DNA of 14,091 bases from an uncultured Devosia sp. (GCA_946481445.1 CAMLOA010000011.1:1-14091), one strand, 5' to 3'. Positions 1 to 7,477 are shown, counted from the first letter of the stretch. The notes: generated by a model not told the origin, from the letters alone. A program made the numbers and translations.

Positions 1-336
1 GAGCTGGCCCTCAACCGGGCCCTGGCCTCGGCGGTGGATCCGCAGCGGCTGCTGGCCATGTCGACCATTCATTTCGCCAACCTGCGGCGGTGGCGGACCG
101 AGGTGGACGCCGGCAAGACGCCCCGCATGGTGCTGGAAGGGCAAAAGCCCAAGCCGCATTTCTCGCGCATCGGCGCGCTTGAAACCCAGCTGCGGCTCTG
201 GTCGGACGCCGCCCTGGCCACCGCCAGCGAACGCATCCTGCAGGCCACGGCAGACAGCCGCCGGCGCCCCGCTCTGGCCGAAGCGACCACACGCCGGGCC
301 CTGCTGGCCATCTGCACCGAGGCGGCGCGGCACTGA
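1..336 (+). CDS. holA: DNA polymerase III delta subunit, C-terminal part (5' end outside window)
   Basis: The frame is open from base 1 and ends at TGA 334-336, giving the last 111 residues of a protein of usually about 340. The visible part matches the C-terminal helical domain of the clamp-loader delta subunit, including the stretch GQKPKPHFSRIGALETQLRL, which resembles the basic, aromatic segment that precedes the last helices of HolA. In the family this domain oligomerises with the other clamp-loader subunits, and delta opens the beta clamp at the replisome. The gene converges on parB with only 28 bp between the stop codons, and that spacer is mostly a parS-like site. holA next to parB is the usual alphaproteobacterial arrangement. 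The N-terminal part, with the clamp-binding region, cannot be seen. Function is known from the family; identity rests on the C-terminal motif plus context. Confidence 0.85.
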   Translation, partial: ELALNRALASAVDPQRLLAMSTIHFANLRRWRTEVDAGKTPRMVLEGQKPKPHFSRIGALETQLRLWSDAALATASERILQATADSRRRPALAEATTRRALLAICTEAARH

Positions 337-343
337 GGCCCGC

Positions 344-359
344 CGCTTCACGTGAAACA
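344..359. other. parS: parS-like site 1 (holA/parB convergent gap)
   Basis: CGCTTCACGTGAAACA matches the bacterial parS consensus TGTTTCACGTGAAACA at 14 of 16 positions; the core TTCACGTGAA is intact. It fills most of the 28-bp gap between the holA and parB stop codons. The right half-site is perfect and the left half-site carries both mismatches. It has no GANTC motif. ParB is expected to nucleate here, probably more weakly than at the better-matching copies. Confidence 0.75.
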
Positions 360-364
360 GGGCG

Positions 365-1237
365 CTAGTTGGTGTAACCCGTCAGCCGCGCACAGATGCC
401 GTCCAGCTGTTCCAGGGTCTTGTAGCGGATCTCCAGCTTGCCGCCGCGCTCGCTATGCGCCAGCGACACCGAAAGGCCCAGCGCATCCGACAGCCGCCGC
501 TCCAGCGCCAGCGTATCGGGGTCGCGATCGGTCTGTGCCTCGACCTTCTTTTTGCCCGGCACGTCCCGTTGCTGGCTGAGGGCCTCGGCTTCGCGGACGG
601 AAAGCCCACCCGACACGATCTGCCGGGCGAGGCCCGCCGGATCGTCCGCCGTGATCAGTGTGCGGGCATGTCCGGCCGTGAGGGTGCCGCTGGCCACCAT
701 GCCGCGCACGTCTTCGGGCAGCTTCAGCAGCCGCAGCGTATTGGCGACATGCGACCGGCTCTTGCCGATCACCTGGGCCAGATCCTGCTGCGTATAATCG
801 AACTGTTCGATCAGCTGCCCGTAACCCATTGCTTCTTCGAGCGGATTGAGATCGGCGCGCTGCACGTTCTCGATGATGGCGAGCTCGAGCGCTTCCTTGT
901 CGCCCACTTCGCGCACGATGACCGGGACATCGTGCAGGCCCGCCTTCTGCGCAGCGCGCCAGCGGCGCTCGCCGGCGATGATCTCGAAGATGTTCGGGTC
1001 ATCGCTGGGACGGACCAGCAAAGGCTGCATCACGCCCTTTTCGCGGATCGAATTGGTCAACTCCTCCAGCTGTTCGCTGTCGAAGGTGCGGCGCGGATTG
1101 GCGCGGTTGGCGATAATGAAATCGACCGGCAGGCGCTTGACGCCACCACTTTCGGTGACGCGCACACCCTCCAGGGCGGACATGTCCCCGATCAGCGCGG
1201 CCAGCCCGCGGCCCAGACGTGTGGGTTTATCGTTCAT
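365..1237 (-). CDS. parB: Chromosome-partitioning protein ParB (CTPase, parS-binding)
   Basis: Product is 290 aa, normal for the family. ParB binds parS, loads as a CTP-dependent sliding clamp, spreads over flanking DNA and stimulates ParA. Visible elements: the N-terminal ParA-contact motif LGRGLAALIGD (8-18); an arginine box NPRRTF (47-52); the CTP-binding motif GERRWR (89-94); ENVQRADLNPLEEA (123-136); a helix-turn-helix TQQDLAQVIGKSRSHVANTL (149-168) that reads parS; and a C-terminal dimerisation domain after about residue 240, preceded by a basic linker (PGKKKVEAQ). Start is ATG 1235-1237 with AGGAG six bases upstream; this SD overlaps the parA stop codon (9-bp gap), so translation is probably coupled. 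Its own binding sites surround it (344-7477). Identification is firm. Confidence 0.97.
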   Translation of the reverse strand: MNDKPTRLGRGLAALIGDMSALEGVRVTESGGVKRLPVDFIIANRANPRRTFDSEQLEELTNSIREKGVMQPLLVRPSDDPNIFEIIAGERRWRAAQKAGLHDVPVIVREVGDKEALELAIIENVQRADLNPLEEAMGYGQLIEQFDYTQQDLAQVIGKSRSHVANTLRLLKLPEDVRGMVASGTLTAGHARTLITADDPAGLARQIVSGGLSVREAEALSQQRDVPGKKKVEAQTDRDPDTLALERRLSDALGLSVSLAHSERGGKLEIRYKTLEQLDGICARLTGYTN

Positions 1238-1246
1238 ATCGGGCTC

Positions 1247-2047
1247 CTATGCCGCCACGAGCTGGCGCTCGCGCCGGATCACTTCGGTCGCCAGCCGCAG
1301 ATAGGCCTGGCTGCCGGCACATTTGAGGTCGTAAAGCAGGGCCGGCTTGCCGTAGGACGGCGCTTCGCTCAGCCGGACATTGCGGGGGATGACGGTATCG
1401 TAGACCAGGTCGCCCATTTCGCTGCGCACGTCCTGCAGCACCTGTTCGCTGAGGTTGTTGCGCTTGTCGAACATGGTCATCACCACGCCCTGGATGGACA
1501 GGCGCGGATTGAGCGTCGAACGAATTTGCTCAATGGTCTGAAGCAGTTGGCTCAGGCCTTCAAGGGCAAAGAACTCGCATTGCAGCGGCACCAGCACGGC
1601 ATCGGCGGCAACCAGGGAATTGACCGTCAGCAGATTGAGCGAGGGCGGACAATCGATCAGGATATAGCTCACCGGCTTGTCGTTGATGGTGAGATCACCC
1701 AGCTGTTTGAAGGCGTTGCGCAGCTTGAAGGCGCGGTCGGCCTGGCCGGCAATGGTGAGCTCGACACCCAGAAGGTCCATGGTCGAGGGGACGATGGCGA
1801 CATTGGGCACGCTGGTCATGGTCGCGGCCTGGGCAACCGTGGCCTCGCCCACGAGCAGGTCATAGGACGACACTTCCCGCTCGGTGCGGGATATGCCCAA
1901 CCCGGTCGAGGCATTGCCCTGCGGGTCCAGGTCGACAATGAGCACGCGCTCGCCGATGGCGGCAAGCGCGGTGGCGAGGTTGATGGCCGTAGTGGTCTTG
2001 CCCACGCCGCCCTTCTGATTGGCCAGTGTCAGGATACGGGGTGCCAC
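1247..2047 (-). CDS. parA: Chromosome-partitioning ATPase ParA (Walker-type)
   Basis: Product is 266 aa, the usual length of chromosomal ParA/Soj. The ATP-bound dimer binds nucleoid DNA non-specifically, and ParB triggers hydrolysis, which pulls the origin region. It shows the deviant Walker A KGGVGKTT with the signature lysine (12-19), the A' motif VLIVDLDPQGN (35-45), Walker B YILIDCPPS (128-136), and the family C-terminal motif IPRNVRLSEAPSYGKP (220-235). The start is GTG 2045-2047: GGAGG lies six bases upstream (2054-2058 on the complement), there is no ATG, GTG or TTG between this codon and the in-frame stop at 2072-2074, and the protein begins directly at the expected first beta strand. 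It lies 24 bp after rsmG and 9 bp before parB, in one leftward operon. Confidence 0.97.
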   Translation of the reverse strand: MAPRILTLANQKGGVGKTTTAINLATALAAIGERVLIVDLDPQGNASTGLGISRTEREVSSYDLLVGEATVAQAATMTSVPNVAIVPSTMDLLGVELTIAGQADRAFKLRNAFKQLGDLTINDKPVSYILIDCPPSLNLLTVNSLVAADAVLVPLQCEFFALEGLSQLLQTIEQIRSTLNPRLSIQGVVMTMFDKRNNLSEQVLQDVRSEMGDLVYDTVIPRNVRLSEAPSYGKPALLYDLKCAGSQAYLRLATEVIRRERQLVAA

Positions 2048-2071
2048 GCTCGGCCTCCAGCTCGTTCGCCG

Positions 2072-2719
2072 CTAACTAACTGATTTCGCACTCAAATTTG
2101 TGAGCGTCAGGAGGACACCCTTTGCATCGGTGTCGCTCTTGGTTACTAGCACGTCAAAGTTCCAAAGCGTAGCCGCTTCCGCGACTTCTTCAACATGTTC
2201 CCGCCCCTTATGCAGGATGGCCCGGGTTTGCCGGCCCCAGAGCGGGGCCATCCAGCTACACAATTGCGGGAGCGCCGCCAGGGCGCGGGAGGTGATGACG
2301 TCGGGAACCGGTGTTTCACGTGAATCAAGCTGATCACTCCGCCTACCCTCCACCGTCACGGCGAGTCCCAACTCCCGGGCCACGGTACGCAGAAAGCTCA
2401 CCTTGCGACCGGTGGGTTCCACCAGCACGAATCGCTGCTTTCCCCCTTTGAGGGCGATGGCCAGCGGCAGGGCCGGAAATCCCCCGCCGCTGCCCAGATC
2501 GAGGACGTGGCGATCCTCTGGGCGCAGCAGGGTCAACGCCTGCAGGCTGTCGGCGAAATGCCGCGTCCAGACCTGGTCCAGTGTTTCACGTGAAACCAGA
2601 TTCTGCACGGCCTGCCATTTGCGCAGCAGCACAGCATAGGATTCCAGGTCGCGTGCCACCGATTCGAGGGGGCGGGTGAAGTACTGCGTATAGGGCGCGA
2701 TGGATGTAAGGTCGGCCAT
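2072..2719 (-). CDS. rsmG: 16S rRNA (guanine-N7)-methyltransferase RsmG
   Basis: Product is 215 aa, the family size. RsmG (GidB) methylates N7 of G527 in 16S rRNA with S-adenosylmethionine; loss gives low-level streptomycin resistance in other bacteria. It shows the SAM-binding motif DLGSGGGFP (74-82), the upstream family signature NLVSRETLDQVWTRHFADSL (40-59), and SRALAAL (144-150). The ATG (2717-2719) shares one base with the mnmG stop (TGATG), so the two are translationally coupled. Two parS-like palindromes lie inside the coding region (2312-2327 and 2582-2597); both are read as Ser-Arg-Glu-Thr (residues 133-136 and 43-46), so this gene serves as both enzyme and centromere DNA. The stop is followed after 24 bp by parA. 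Confidence 0.96.
   Translation of the reverse strand: MADLTSIAPYTQYFTRPLESVARDLESYAVLLRKWQAVQNLVSRETLDQVWTRHFADSLQALTLLRPEDRHVLDLGSGGGFPALPLAIALKGGKQRFVLVEPTGRKVSFLRTVARELGLAVTVEGRRSDQLDSRETPVPDVITSRALAALPQLCSWMAPLWGRQTRAILHKGREHVEEVAEAATLWNFDVLVTKSDTDAKGVLLTLTNLSAKSVS
2312..2327. other. parS: parS-like site 2, inside rsmG, containing GANTC
   Basis: TGTTTCACGTGAATCA matches the parS consensus at 15 of 16; the single change (A to T at position 14) creates GAATC at 2322-2326, a CcrM methylation target. On the coding strand it reads GAT TCA CGT GAA ACA, residues D132-T136 of RsmG (LDSRETP). Expected ParB nucleation site. Confidence 0.85.
2582..2597. other. parS: parS-like site 3, inside rsmG
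   Basis: TGTTTCACGTGAAACC matches the parS consensus at 15 of 16, with only the last base differing, and keeps the full 14-bp inner palindrome GTTTCACGTGAAAC. It encodes V42-T46 (VSRET) of RsmG on the complement. It contains no GANTC and is the copy with the best intact core, so it is probably among the strongest ParB sites. Confidence 0.88.
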
Positions 2720-4581
2720 CAGCTAGCTTTGCGCATCTCGCCGCGGCGAATGACAGCCAGCAACAGCGTCACTGCTGCCGGGGTCATGCCATCCATGGCC
2801 TGCGCCTGGGCAATGGTCTGCGGCCGTTCGGCGGACAGCTTCTGGCGCAACTCCATGGACAGTCCGGGAATGGCCGCGTAGTCGATAGTATCGGGAATAG
2901 CCCGGTGTTCGTCGCGCCGCACCGCCGCAATATCCTCGCGCTGCCTGTCCAGATAGACCGCATACTGAGCATCGATCATCAGCTGCTCGGCGACCGGGCC
3001 GGGAATCTGTTCGAGCTCTGGCCACAGGCGCGCGACATCGGCAAAGCGGATATCCGGGTAGGAAAGCAGGTCAAACGCGCTCCTCACCTTGCCATCCTCG
3101 TTGACCGCAATGCCTTGCTTGCGGGCCGCACTCGGCGTGGTGGTGAGGCGGGCCAGCATGGCGCGGCCCGATGCCAGCGCCTCCTGCCGGGCGCTGAAGT
3201 GGTCCGCTCGCGCGCCGCCGACCAGCCCCCTGTCCATTCCGAGCGGCGTGAGACGCTGATCGGCATTGTCGGCCCGTAGGTGCAGCCGAAACTCCGCCCG
3301 GGAGGTGAACATGCGATACGGCTCGGAGACACCGCGGGTGACCAGGTCATCCACCATCACGCCGAGATAGCTCTCCGTACGGGACAAGATCATCGGTTCG
3401 CGGCCGCTTGCCGCCAGAGCGGCGTTGGCGCCGGCGAGCAGGCCCTGCGCGCCTGCCTCCTCATAGCCCGTCGTGCCATTGATCTGACCGGCAAGATAGA
3501 GGCCGGGCTGGCGCTTCACTTCCAGCGTCGACCGCAATTCGCGAGGATCGACATAGTCGTATTCGATGGCATAGCCCGGACGCACGATACGCACATTCTC
3601 AAGGCCTGGCATGGACCGCAGAAACGCTTCCTGCACGTCTGCCGGCAGCGACGTGGACAGTCCGTTCGGGTAGACCGTCGGGTCATCAAGCCCTTCAGGC
3701 TCAAGGAAAATCTGGTGACTCTCCCGATCGGCGAAGCGCACGATCTTGTCTTCGATCGACGGGCAGTAGCGCGGTCCGCGCGACTGGATGCGCCCCGAAT
3801 ACATCGCCGACCGATGCAGGTTGTCGGCGATGATGCGGTGGGTTTCGGCAGTCGTACGGGTGATATGACAATCGACCTGTGGCGTCGAAATCGCCGTGGT
3901 CAGCGCCGAGAACGGCTCCGGGGGTGTGTCGCCCGGTTGCGCCTCGAGGCCGGAATAGTCGATGCTGCCGGCATCGAGCCGTGCCGGCGTGCCGGTCTTC
4001 AGCCGTCCCAGTTGAAGGCCCAGCGCTTCAAGGCGCGTCGATAGCCCAAGCACCGGCTTCTCGCCGACGCGGCCCGCCGGGGTGGTTTCCTCACCGCGAT
4101 GGATCAGACCGCGCAGGAAGGTGCCGGTGGTCAGCACGACGGCTCTGGTGCCGATTCGGCGTCCGTCCAGCAGCACCACGCCGCTCACGGCCCCATTGGT
4201 AACCGCGATATCGTCGACCTCGGCCTCGATTACATCCAGGTTTGGCTGGGCGGTAATGGCCGCCTGCATGGCCTGGCGATAGAGCTTGCGATCAGCCTGG
4301 GCCCTTGGACCGCGAACTGCGGGGCCCTTGCGGCGGTTGAGCACGCGAAACTGAATGCCCGCCTGGTCGGCGACCCGCCCCATCAACCCGTCCAGGGCAT
4401 CGATCTCGCGCACCAGGTGGCCCTTGCCGAGTCCGCCAATGGCGGGATTGCAGCTCATTTCGCCAATCGTGGCGAAGCGGTGCGTGACCAGGGCCGTACG
4501 GACGCCAAGGCGCGCCGACGCAGCGGCAGCCTCGCAGCCGGCATGGCCTCCCCCCACAACGATGACGGCGTAGTCGGTCAT
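2719..4581 (-). CDS. mnmG: tRNA U34 carboxymethylaminomethyl-modifying FAD enzyme MnmG
   Basis: Product is 620 aa, normal for long MnmG (GidA). With MnmE it installs the carboxymethylaminomethyl group on C5 of wobble U34 in several tRNAs, using FAD, NADH and a folate one-carbon donor. It shows the N-terminal FAD-binding [10 protein letters not shown] (10-19), [20 protein letters not shown] (42-61) with C44 matching one conserved cysteine, [13 protein letters not shown] (86-98), and RYCPSIEDK with C273 corresponding to the essential second cysteine (C277 in E. coli). The C-terminal helical domain used for MnmE and tRNA contact is complete. Start ATG 4579-4581 has a GGAGAGG-like SD. It overlaps rsmG by one base and is separated from mnmE by 80 bp carrying two parS sites. 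Confidence 0.97.
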   Translation of the reverse strand: MTDYAVIVVGGGHAGCEAAAASARLGVRTALVTHRFATIGEMSCNPAIGGLGKGHLVREIDALDGLMGRVADQAGIQFRVLNRRKGPAVRGPRAQADRKLYRQAMQAAITAQPNLDVIEAEVDDIAVTNGAVSGVVLLDGRRIGTRAVVLTTGTFLRGLIHRGEETTPAGRVGEKPVLGLSTRLEALGLQLGRLKTGTPARLDAGSIDYSGLEAQPGDTPPEPFSALTTAISTPQVDCHITRTTAETHRIIADNLHRSAMYSGRIQSRGPRYCPSIEDKIVRFADRESHQIFLEPEGLDDPTVYPNGLSTSLPADVQEAFLRSMPGLENVRIVRPGYAIEYDYVDPRELRSTLEVKRQPGLYLAGQINGTTGYEEAGAQGLLAGANAALAASGREPMILSRTESYLGVMVDDLVTRGVSEPYRMFTSRAEFRLHLRADNADQRLTPLGMDRGLVGGARADHFSARQEALASGRAMLARLTTTPSAARKQGIAVNEDGKVRSAFDLLSYPDIRFADVARLWPELEQIPGPVAEQLMIDAQYAVYLDRQREDIAAVRRDEHRAIPDTIDYAAIPGLSMELRQKLSAERPQTIAQAQAMDGMTPAAVTLLLAVIRRGEMRKAS

Positions 4582-4611
4582 GGTGCCTCTCCGGGTCGCT
4601 CAATAGGCCAA

Positions 4612-4627
4612 TGTTTCACGTGAATCA
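4612..4627. other. parS: parS-like site 4 (mnmE/mnmG gap), containing GANTC
   Basis: TGTTTCACGTGAATCA matches the consensus at 15 of 16, identical to the copy at 2312. It contains GAATC at 4622-4626. It lies 31 bp upstream of the mnmG start codon and 37 bp (centre to centre) from the next parS copy, making a tandem pair. Confidence 0.87.
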
Positions 4628-4648
4628 ATCTCGTGCGCCGCCTGCGGG

Positions 4649-4664
4649 TGTTTCACGTGAATCA
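4649..4664. other. parS: parS-like site 5, overlapping the mnmE stop codon, containing GANTC
   Basis: TGTTTCACGTGAATCA is the third identical copy (15 of 16). It contains GAATC at 4659-4663. The last three bases, TCA 4662-4664, are the complement of the mnmE stop codon TGA; the departure from consensus (T at 4662) is the base that makes this a stop. Partner of the copy at 4612. Confidence 0.87.
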
Positions 4665-5954
4665 CTTGCCGATGCAGAAACTGGCAAACAAGCGATCCAG
4701 GACGCGCTCCGCATCAATCCGGCCCAGCAGCCGCTCGAGCGACTGGGAGGCTATGCGCAGGCATTCCGCGGCAAGTTCCGGGGTGCCCATGAGGTGCTGC
4801 GCCTTTTCGAGCGCATCTACCGCCGCCTCGAGTGCGAGGCGATCGCGTTCGCGGCTGAGAAGGGGCGGCTCCCCCGAAGCGAGGTCGGCACCCAAACCCG
4901 CAAGCCGGGTGAACAACTCGCCAACCCCCTGCCCGGTTTGTGTGGAGAGACTCAGATCCGCGCCGTCGACCAGTCCCAGGTCGCTCTTGGTGGCGATGAC
5001 CAGATTGGCGGCAACACCTTCCGGGCGCGGCACATCGTCGATATCGGGGGCGCGGAGCCAGAGGACGATGTCGGCACTGCGCATGGCGGCCTGGGCCCGC
5101 CTCACGCCCTCCGCCTCGGCCTTGCTCTCGGTCTCGCGCAAGCCGGCCAGGTCGAGCAGCACGAACAATTGTCCGCCAATGTCGAGGGGTACCTCGCGGA
5201 CATCGCGCGTAGTACCGGCTTCCTCGGTAACGATGGCAATGTCGCTTCGGGCCAGGGTGTTGAGCAGGCTTGATTTTCCCACATTGGGCGGACCCGCGAG
5301 CGCAACCCGGATCCCCTCACGCACGATCCGGCCATGCTCGATGCTTGCGAGGGCTGCGACCAGGTCGGCATGGAGGGCAACCAGGCTTGCGGCGAAACCT
5401 TCCGGCAGGGTTTCGCTGACATCGCCTTCGTCGGAGAAGTCGAGCCGGGCTTCAATCTCCGCGCGCAGGTCCAGCAGCTGGCCGCGCCAGGTGTCGAGAC
5501 GTTGCGACAGGCCGCCCTCGAACCGCGCCAGCGCCTGCCGCCGCTGGTTCTCGGTTTCTGCATCGAGCAGGTCACCCAGTCCTTCGATCTCGACCAGGTC
5601 GAGTTTGCCATTCTCGAAGGCGCGGCGGGTGAACTCGCCGGCTTCGGCCAATCTGGCGCCGCTGTCGGTGATCAACCTGAGAATGGCCCGGACGCCGGCG
5701 GGAGACCCATGCACCTGCAGTTCGGCGCAGTCCTCTCCCGTAAAACTGTGGGGGGCCGGAAACCACGCAACGAGCCCGCGATCGAGCAGGCTTTCGCGGC
5801 CGACGGGGCGCAGGGTCAGTCTGCGGGGTTCGGGCAATGGGCCGCAGACCGATGCCAGGATGCTCGCTGTCAGCGGCCCGGACAGGCGGATGACGGCGAC
5901 GCCGGATGGAAGCGGTCCCGAGGACAGCGCAACGATCGTATCGCTGGACGTCAT
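4662..5954 (-). CDS. mnmE: tRNA U34-modification GTPase MnmE
   Basis: Product is 430 aa from the chosen start. MnmE is a potassium-activated, dimerising GTPase that works with MnmG on wobble uridine. It shows an N-terminal tetrahydrofolate-binding domain (1 to about 115; FTGEDCAELQVHG 71-83), a helical domain, and an inserted G domain with G1 GPPNVGKS (221-228), G2 loop GTTRD (247-251), G3 DLAG (268-271) and G4 TKSD (322-325); it ends in the family tail FCIGK (426-430) with the catalytic cysteine at 427. G3 is DLAG where the family usually has DTAG. The frame stays open to 6011, but ATG 5952-5954 is preferred: GGGAAGG lies about five bases upstream and the protein then begins at the conserved DTIVALSS segment. 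The stop lies within a parS-like site. It lies 72 bp downstream of rho. Confidence 0.96.
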   Translation of the reverse strand: MTSSDTIVALSSGPLPSGVAVIRLSGPLTASILASVCGPLPEPRRLTLRPVGRESLLDRGLVAWFPAPHSFTGEDCAELQVHGSPAGVRAILRLITDSGARLAEAGEFTRRAFENGKLDLVEIEGLGDLLDAETENQRRQALARFEGGLSQRLDTWRGQLLDLRAEIEARLDFSDEGDVSETLPEGFAASLVALHADLVAALASIEHGRIVREGIRVALAGPPNVGKSSLLNTLARSDIAIVTEEAGTTRDVREVPLDIGGQLFVLLDLAGLRETESKAEAEGVRRAQAAMRSADIVLWLRAPDIDDVPRPEGVAANLVIATKSDLGLVDGADLSLSTQTGQGVGELFTRLAGLGADLASGEPPLLSRERDRLALEAAVDALEKAQHLMGTPELAAECLRIASQSLERLLGRIDAERVLDRLFASFCIGK

Positions 5955-6012
5955 GCTAGCCTTCCCAATGCAAAGAGCGACACGCTGTTCGCATGCCGCC
6001 CTCAGAAGCAAG

Positions 6013-6028
6013 GATCGCGAAAGCGATC
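6013..6028. terminator. Small perfect hairpin over the rho stop codon
   Basis: GATCGC-GAAA-GCGATC is a 6-bp perfect stem with a 4-base loop. It lies at the end of rho and includes two bases of its TGA stop (6027-6029). On the rho transcript the loop is UUUC and the stem is followed by CCUUG rather than a U tract, so it is not a convincing intrinsic terminator. It could protect or attenuate the rho-mnmE junction. Low confidence in any role. Confidence 0.3.
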
Positions 6029-7292
6029 AGGTATTCATCGAATCGAAGAAGTCGGAATTCGTCTTGGTCTGGCGGACCTTGTCCATGAGGAATTCCATGG
6101 CGTCGATCGTCCCCATCGGATTGAGGATACGGCGCAGCACATACATCTTCTTGAGGATATCGGGTTCCACCAGCAGCTCTTCCTTGCGGGTGCCCGACTT
6201 GGTGATGTCGATGGCCGGGAAGATGCGCTTGTCGGCGACCTTGCGGTCAAGGATGATTTCCGAGTTGCCCGTGCCCTTGAATTCTTCGAAGATCACTTCG
6301 TCCATGCGCGAGCCGGTATCGATCAGCGCGGTGGAGATGATGGTCAGCGACCCGCCATCCTCGATATTGCGGGCGGCGCCGAAGAAGCGCTTGGGGCGCT
6401 GCAGGGCGTTCGCGTCGACACCGCCGGTGAGAACCTTGCCCGAGCTCGGAACGACGGTGTTGTAGGCCCGGCCGAGGCGGGTAATCGAATCGAGAAGAAT
6501 GACCACGTCGCGCTTGTGTTCGACCAGGCGCTTGGCCTTTTCGATCACCATTTCGGCGACCTGGACGTGGCGCGAAGCCGGCTCGTCGAAGGTCGAGGAA
6601 ATGACTTCGCCGCGCACCGAGCGCTGCATGTCGGTCACTTCTTCCGGACGCTCGTCGATCAGCAGCACGATCAGATAGCATTCGGGGTGATTGGTGGCGA
6701 TCGACTGTGCGATATTCTGCAACAATACTGTTTTACCGGTACGCGGAGGCGCAACAATCAGGGCGCGCTGGCCCTTGCCGAGCGGCGCCACCAGGTCGAG
6801 CATGCGCGCCGAACGATCCTTCAGGGTCGGATCGGGCAGCTCCATGCGGAGGCGTTCTTCGGGATAGAGCGGGGTGAGATTGTCGAAATTGACCTTGTGG
6901 CGAACCGCCTCGGGGTCTTCGAAATTGATGGTATTGACCTTGAGCAGCGCGAAATAGCGCTCGCCATCCTTGGGAGACCGGATCTGGCCTTCCACCGTAT
7001 CACCGGTCCTGAGGCCGAAGCGGCGGATCTGGGAAGGGCTGACATAGATGTCGTCCGGACCCGGAAGATAATTGGCATCGGGGGAGCGCAGAAAGCCGAA
7101 GCCATCAGGCAGGACTTCCACCACGCCCTCGCCGGTAATGTCCACTTCGCGCTCGGCGAGTTGCTTGAGAATGGCAAACATCAGTTCCTGTTTGCGCATG
7201 GTCGAGGCATTCTCGACCTCGTGTTCTTCGGCGAACACCAGCAATTCGGCCGGAGACTTGGCCTTGAGCTCGCTGAGCTTCATATTCTGCAT
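6027..7292 (-). CDS. rho: Transcription termination factor Rho
   Basis: Product is 421 aa, the alphaproteobacterial length. Rho is a hexameric RNA-dependent ATPase that ends transcription at unstructured C-rich RNA. It shows the Rho_N helical domain (about 5-47), the cold-shock-like RNA-binding domain with [10 protein letters not shown] (62-71), Walker A APPRTGKT (181-188), [11 protein letters not shown] with the catalytic glutamate (211-221), Walker B VVILLDS (263-269), and the secondary RNA-binding loop [12 protein letters not shown] (282-293). Starts at 7290-7292 and 7281-7283 are both ATG; the first gives the common alphaproteobacterial M-x-x-M-K-L beginning and is chosen, although its SD (AAGGG, about 12 bases upstream) is loosely spaced. 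A candidate promoter and a large inverted repeat precede it (7409-7459). Rho is often autoregulated; whether that applies here is inference. Confidence 0.98.
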   Translation of the reverse strand: MQNMKLSELKAKSPAELLVFAEEHEVENASTMRKQELMFAILKQLAEREVDITGEGVVEVLPDGFGFLRSPDANYLPGPDDIYVSPSQIRRFGLRTGDTVEGQIRSPKDGERYFALLKVNTINFEDPEAVRHKVNFDNLTPLYPEERLRMELPDPTLKDRSARMLDLVAPLGKGQRALIVAPPRTGKTVLLQNIAQSIATNHPECYLIVLLIDERPEEVTDMQRSVRGEVISSTFDEPASRHVQVAEMVIEKAKRLVEHKRDVVILLDSITRLGRAYNTVVPSSGKVLTGGVDANALQRPKRFFGAARNIEDGGSLTIISTALIDTGSRMDEVIFEEFKGTGNSEIILDRKVADKRIFPAIDITKSGTRKEELLVEPDILKKMYVLRRILNPMGTIDAMEFLMDKVRQTKTNSDFFDSMNT

Positions 7293-7408
7293 GTAGCGAT
7301 TAAACCCTTGAGGGAAATCAGAGATCGTCGGATAGGCGATATTGGGAGGGTTCGCATCGCGCTAGCGACCGGGGCCGGTCAGCCGAGATTTGGGATGCGT
7401 TGGCTGCT

Positions 7409-7437
7409 CATGTAGCCTGATCCGGGGGCAGTTTCAA
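7409..7437 (-). promoter_or_regulatory. Candidate sigma-70 promoter for rho
   Basis: On the complement, TTGAAA (7432-7437; 5 of 6 to TTGACA) is followed after 17 bp by TACATG (7409-7414; 3 of 6 to TATAAT). Transcription would begin near 7402, giving a leader of about 110 nt before the rho ATG. The -35 lies inside the inverted repeat 7422-7459. The -10 match is poor, so this is a proposal only. Confidence 0.4.
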
Positions 7438-7459
7438 GGATGAAACCGTCAGCCCCCGG
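7422..7459. repeat. 38-bp two-tier inverted repeat between hemJ and rho
   Basis: Outer arms CCGGGGGC (7422-7429) and GCCCCCGG (7452-7459) are perfect; inner arms GTTTCA (7431-7436) and TGAAAC (7441-7446) are perfect around a four-base loop AGGA. The element lies just after hemJ and its flanking parS site and just before rho. It could be the end structure of the hemE-hemJ transcript (no U tract follows, so not a classic terminator) or an operator or attenuator over the rho promoter. Confidence 0.55.
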
Positions 7460-7461
7460 GC

Positions 7462-7477
7462 AGATTCACGTGAAACA
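7462..7477. other. parS: parS-like site 6 (downstream of hemJ), containing GANTC
   Basis: AGATTCACGTGAAACA matches the consensus at 14 of 16, and is one base different from the complement of the copies at 2312, 4612 and 4649. It contains GATTC at 7463-7467. It lies 6 bp downstream of the hemJ stop codon, is the copy nearest the predicted origin (about 1.5 kb), and sits 2 bp from the 7422-7459 inverted repeat. Confidence 0.75.

Noticed and set aside
455..2083. A 542-codon open frame on the + strand over parB and parA
   Set aside because: Antisense to parB/parA, with full motif support on the minus strand. No motif in the antisense product.
5955..6011. Upstream start for mnmE adding 19 residues
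   Set aside because: The extension is not family-like, and the ATG at 5952-5954 has a well-placed GGGAAGG.
5334..7415. A 693-codon open frame on the + strand, antisense to mnmE and rho
   Set aside because: It is the shadow of two firmly identified genes on the other strand. High GC empties stop codons from antisense frames, and the translated sequence shows no family motif.
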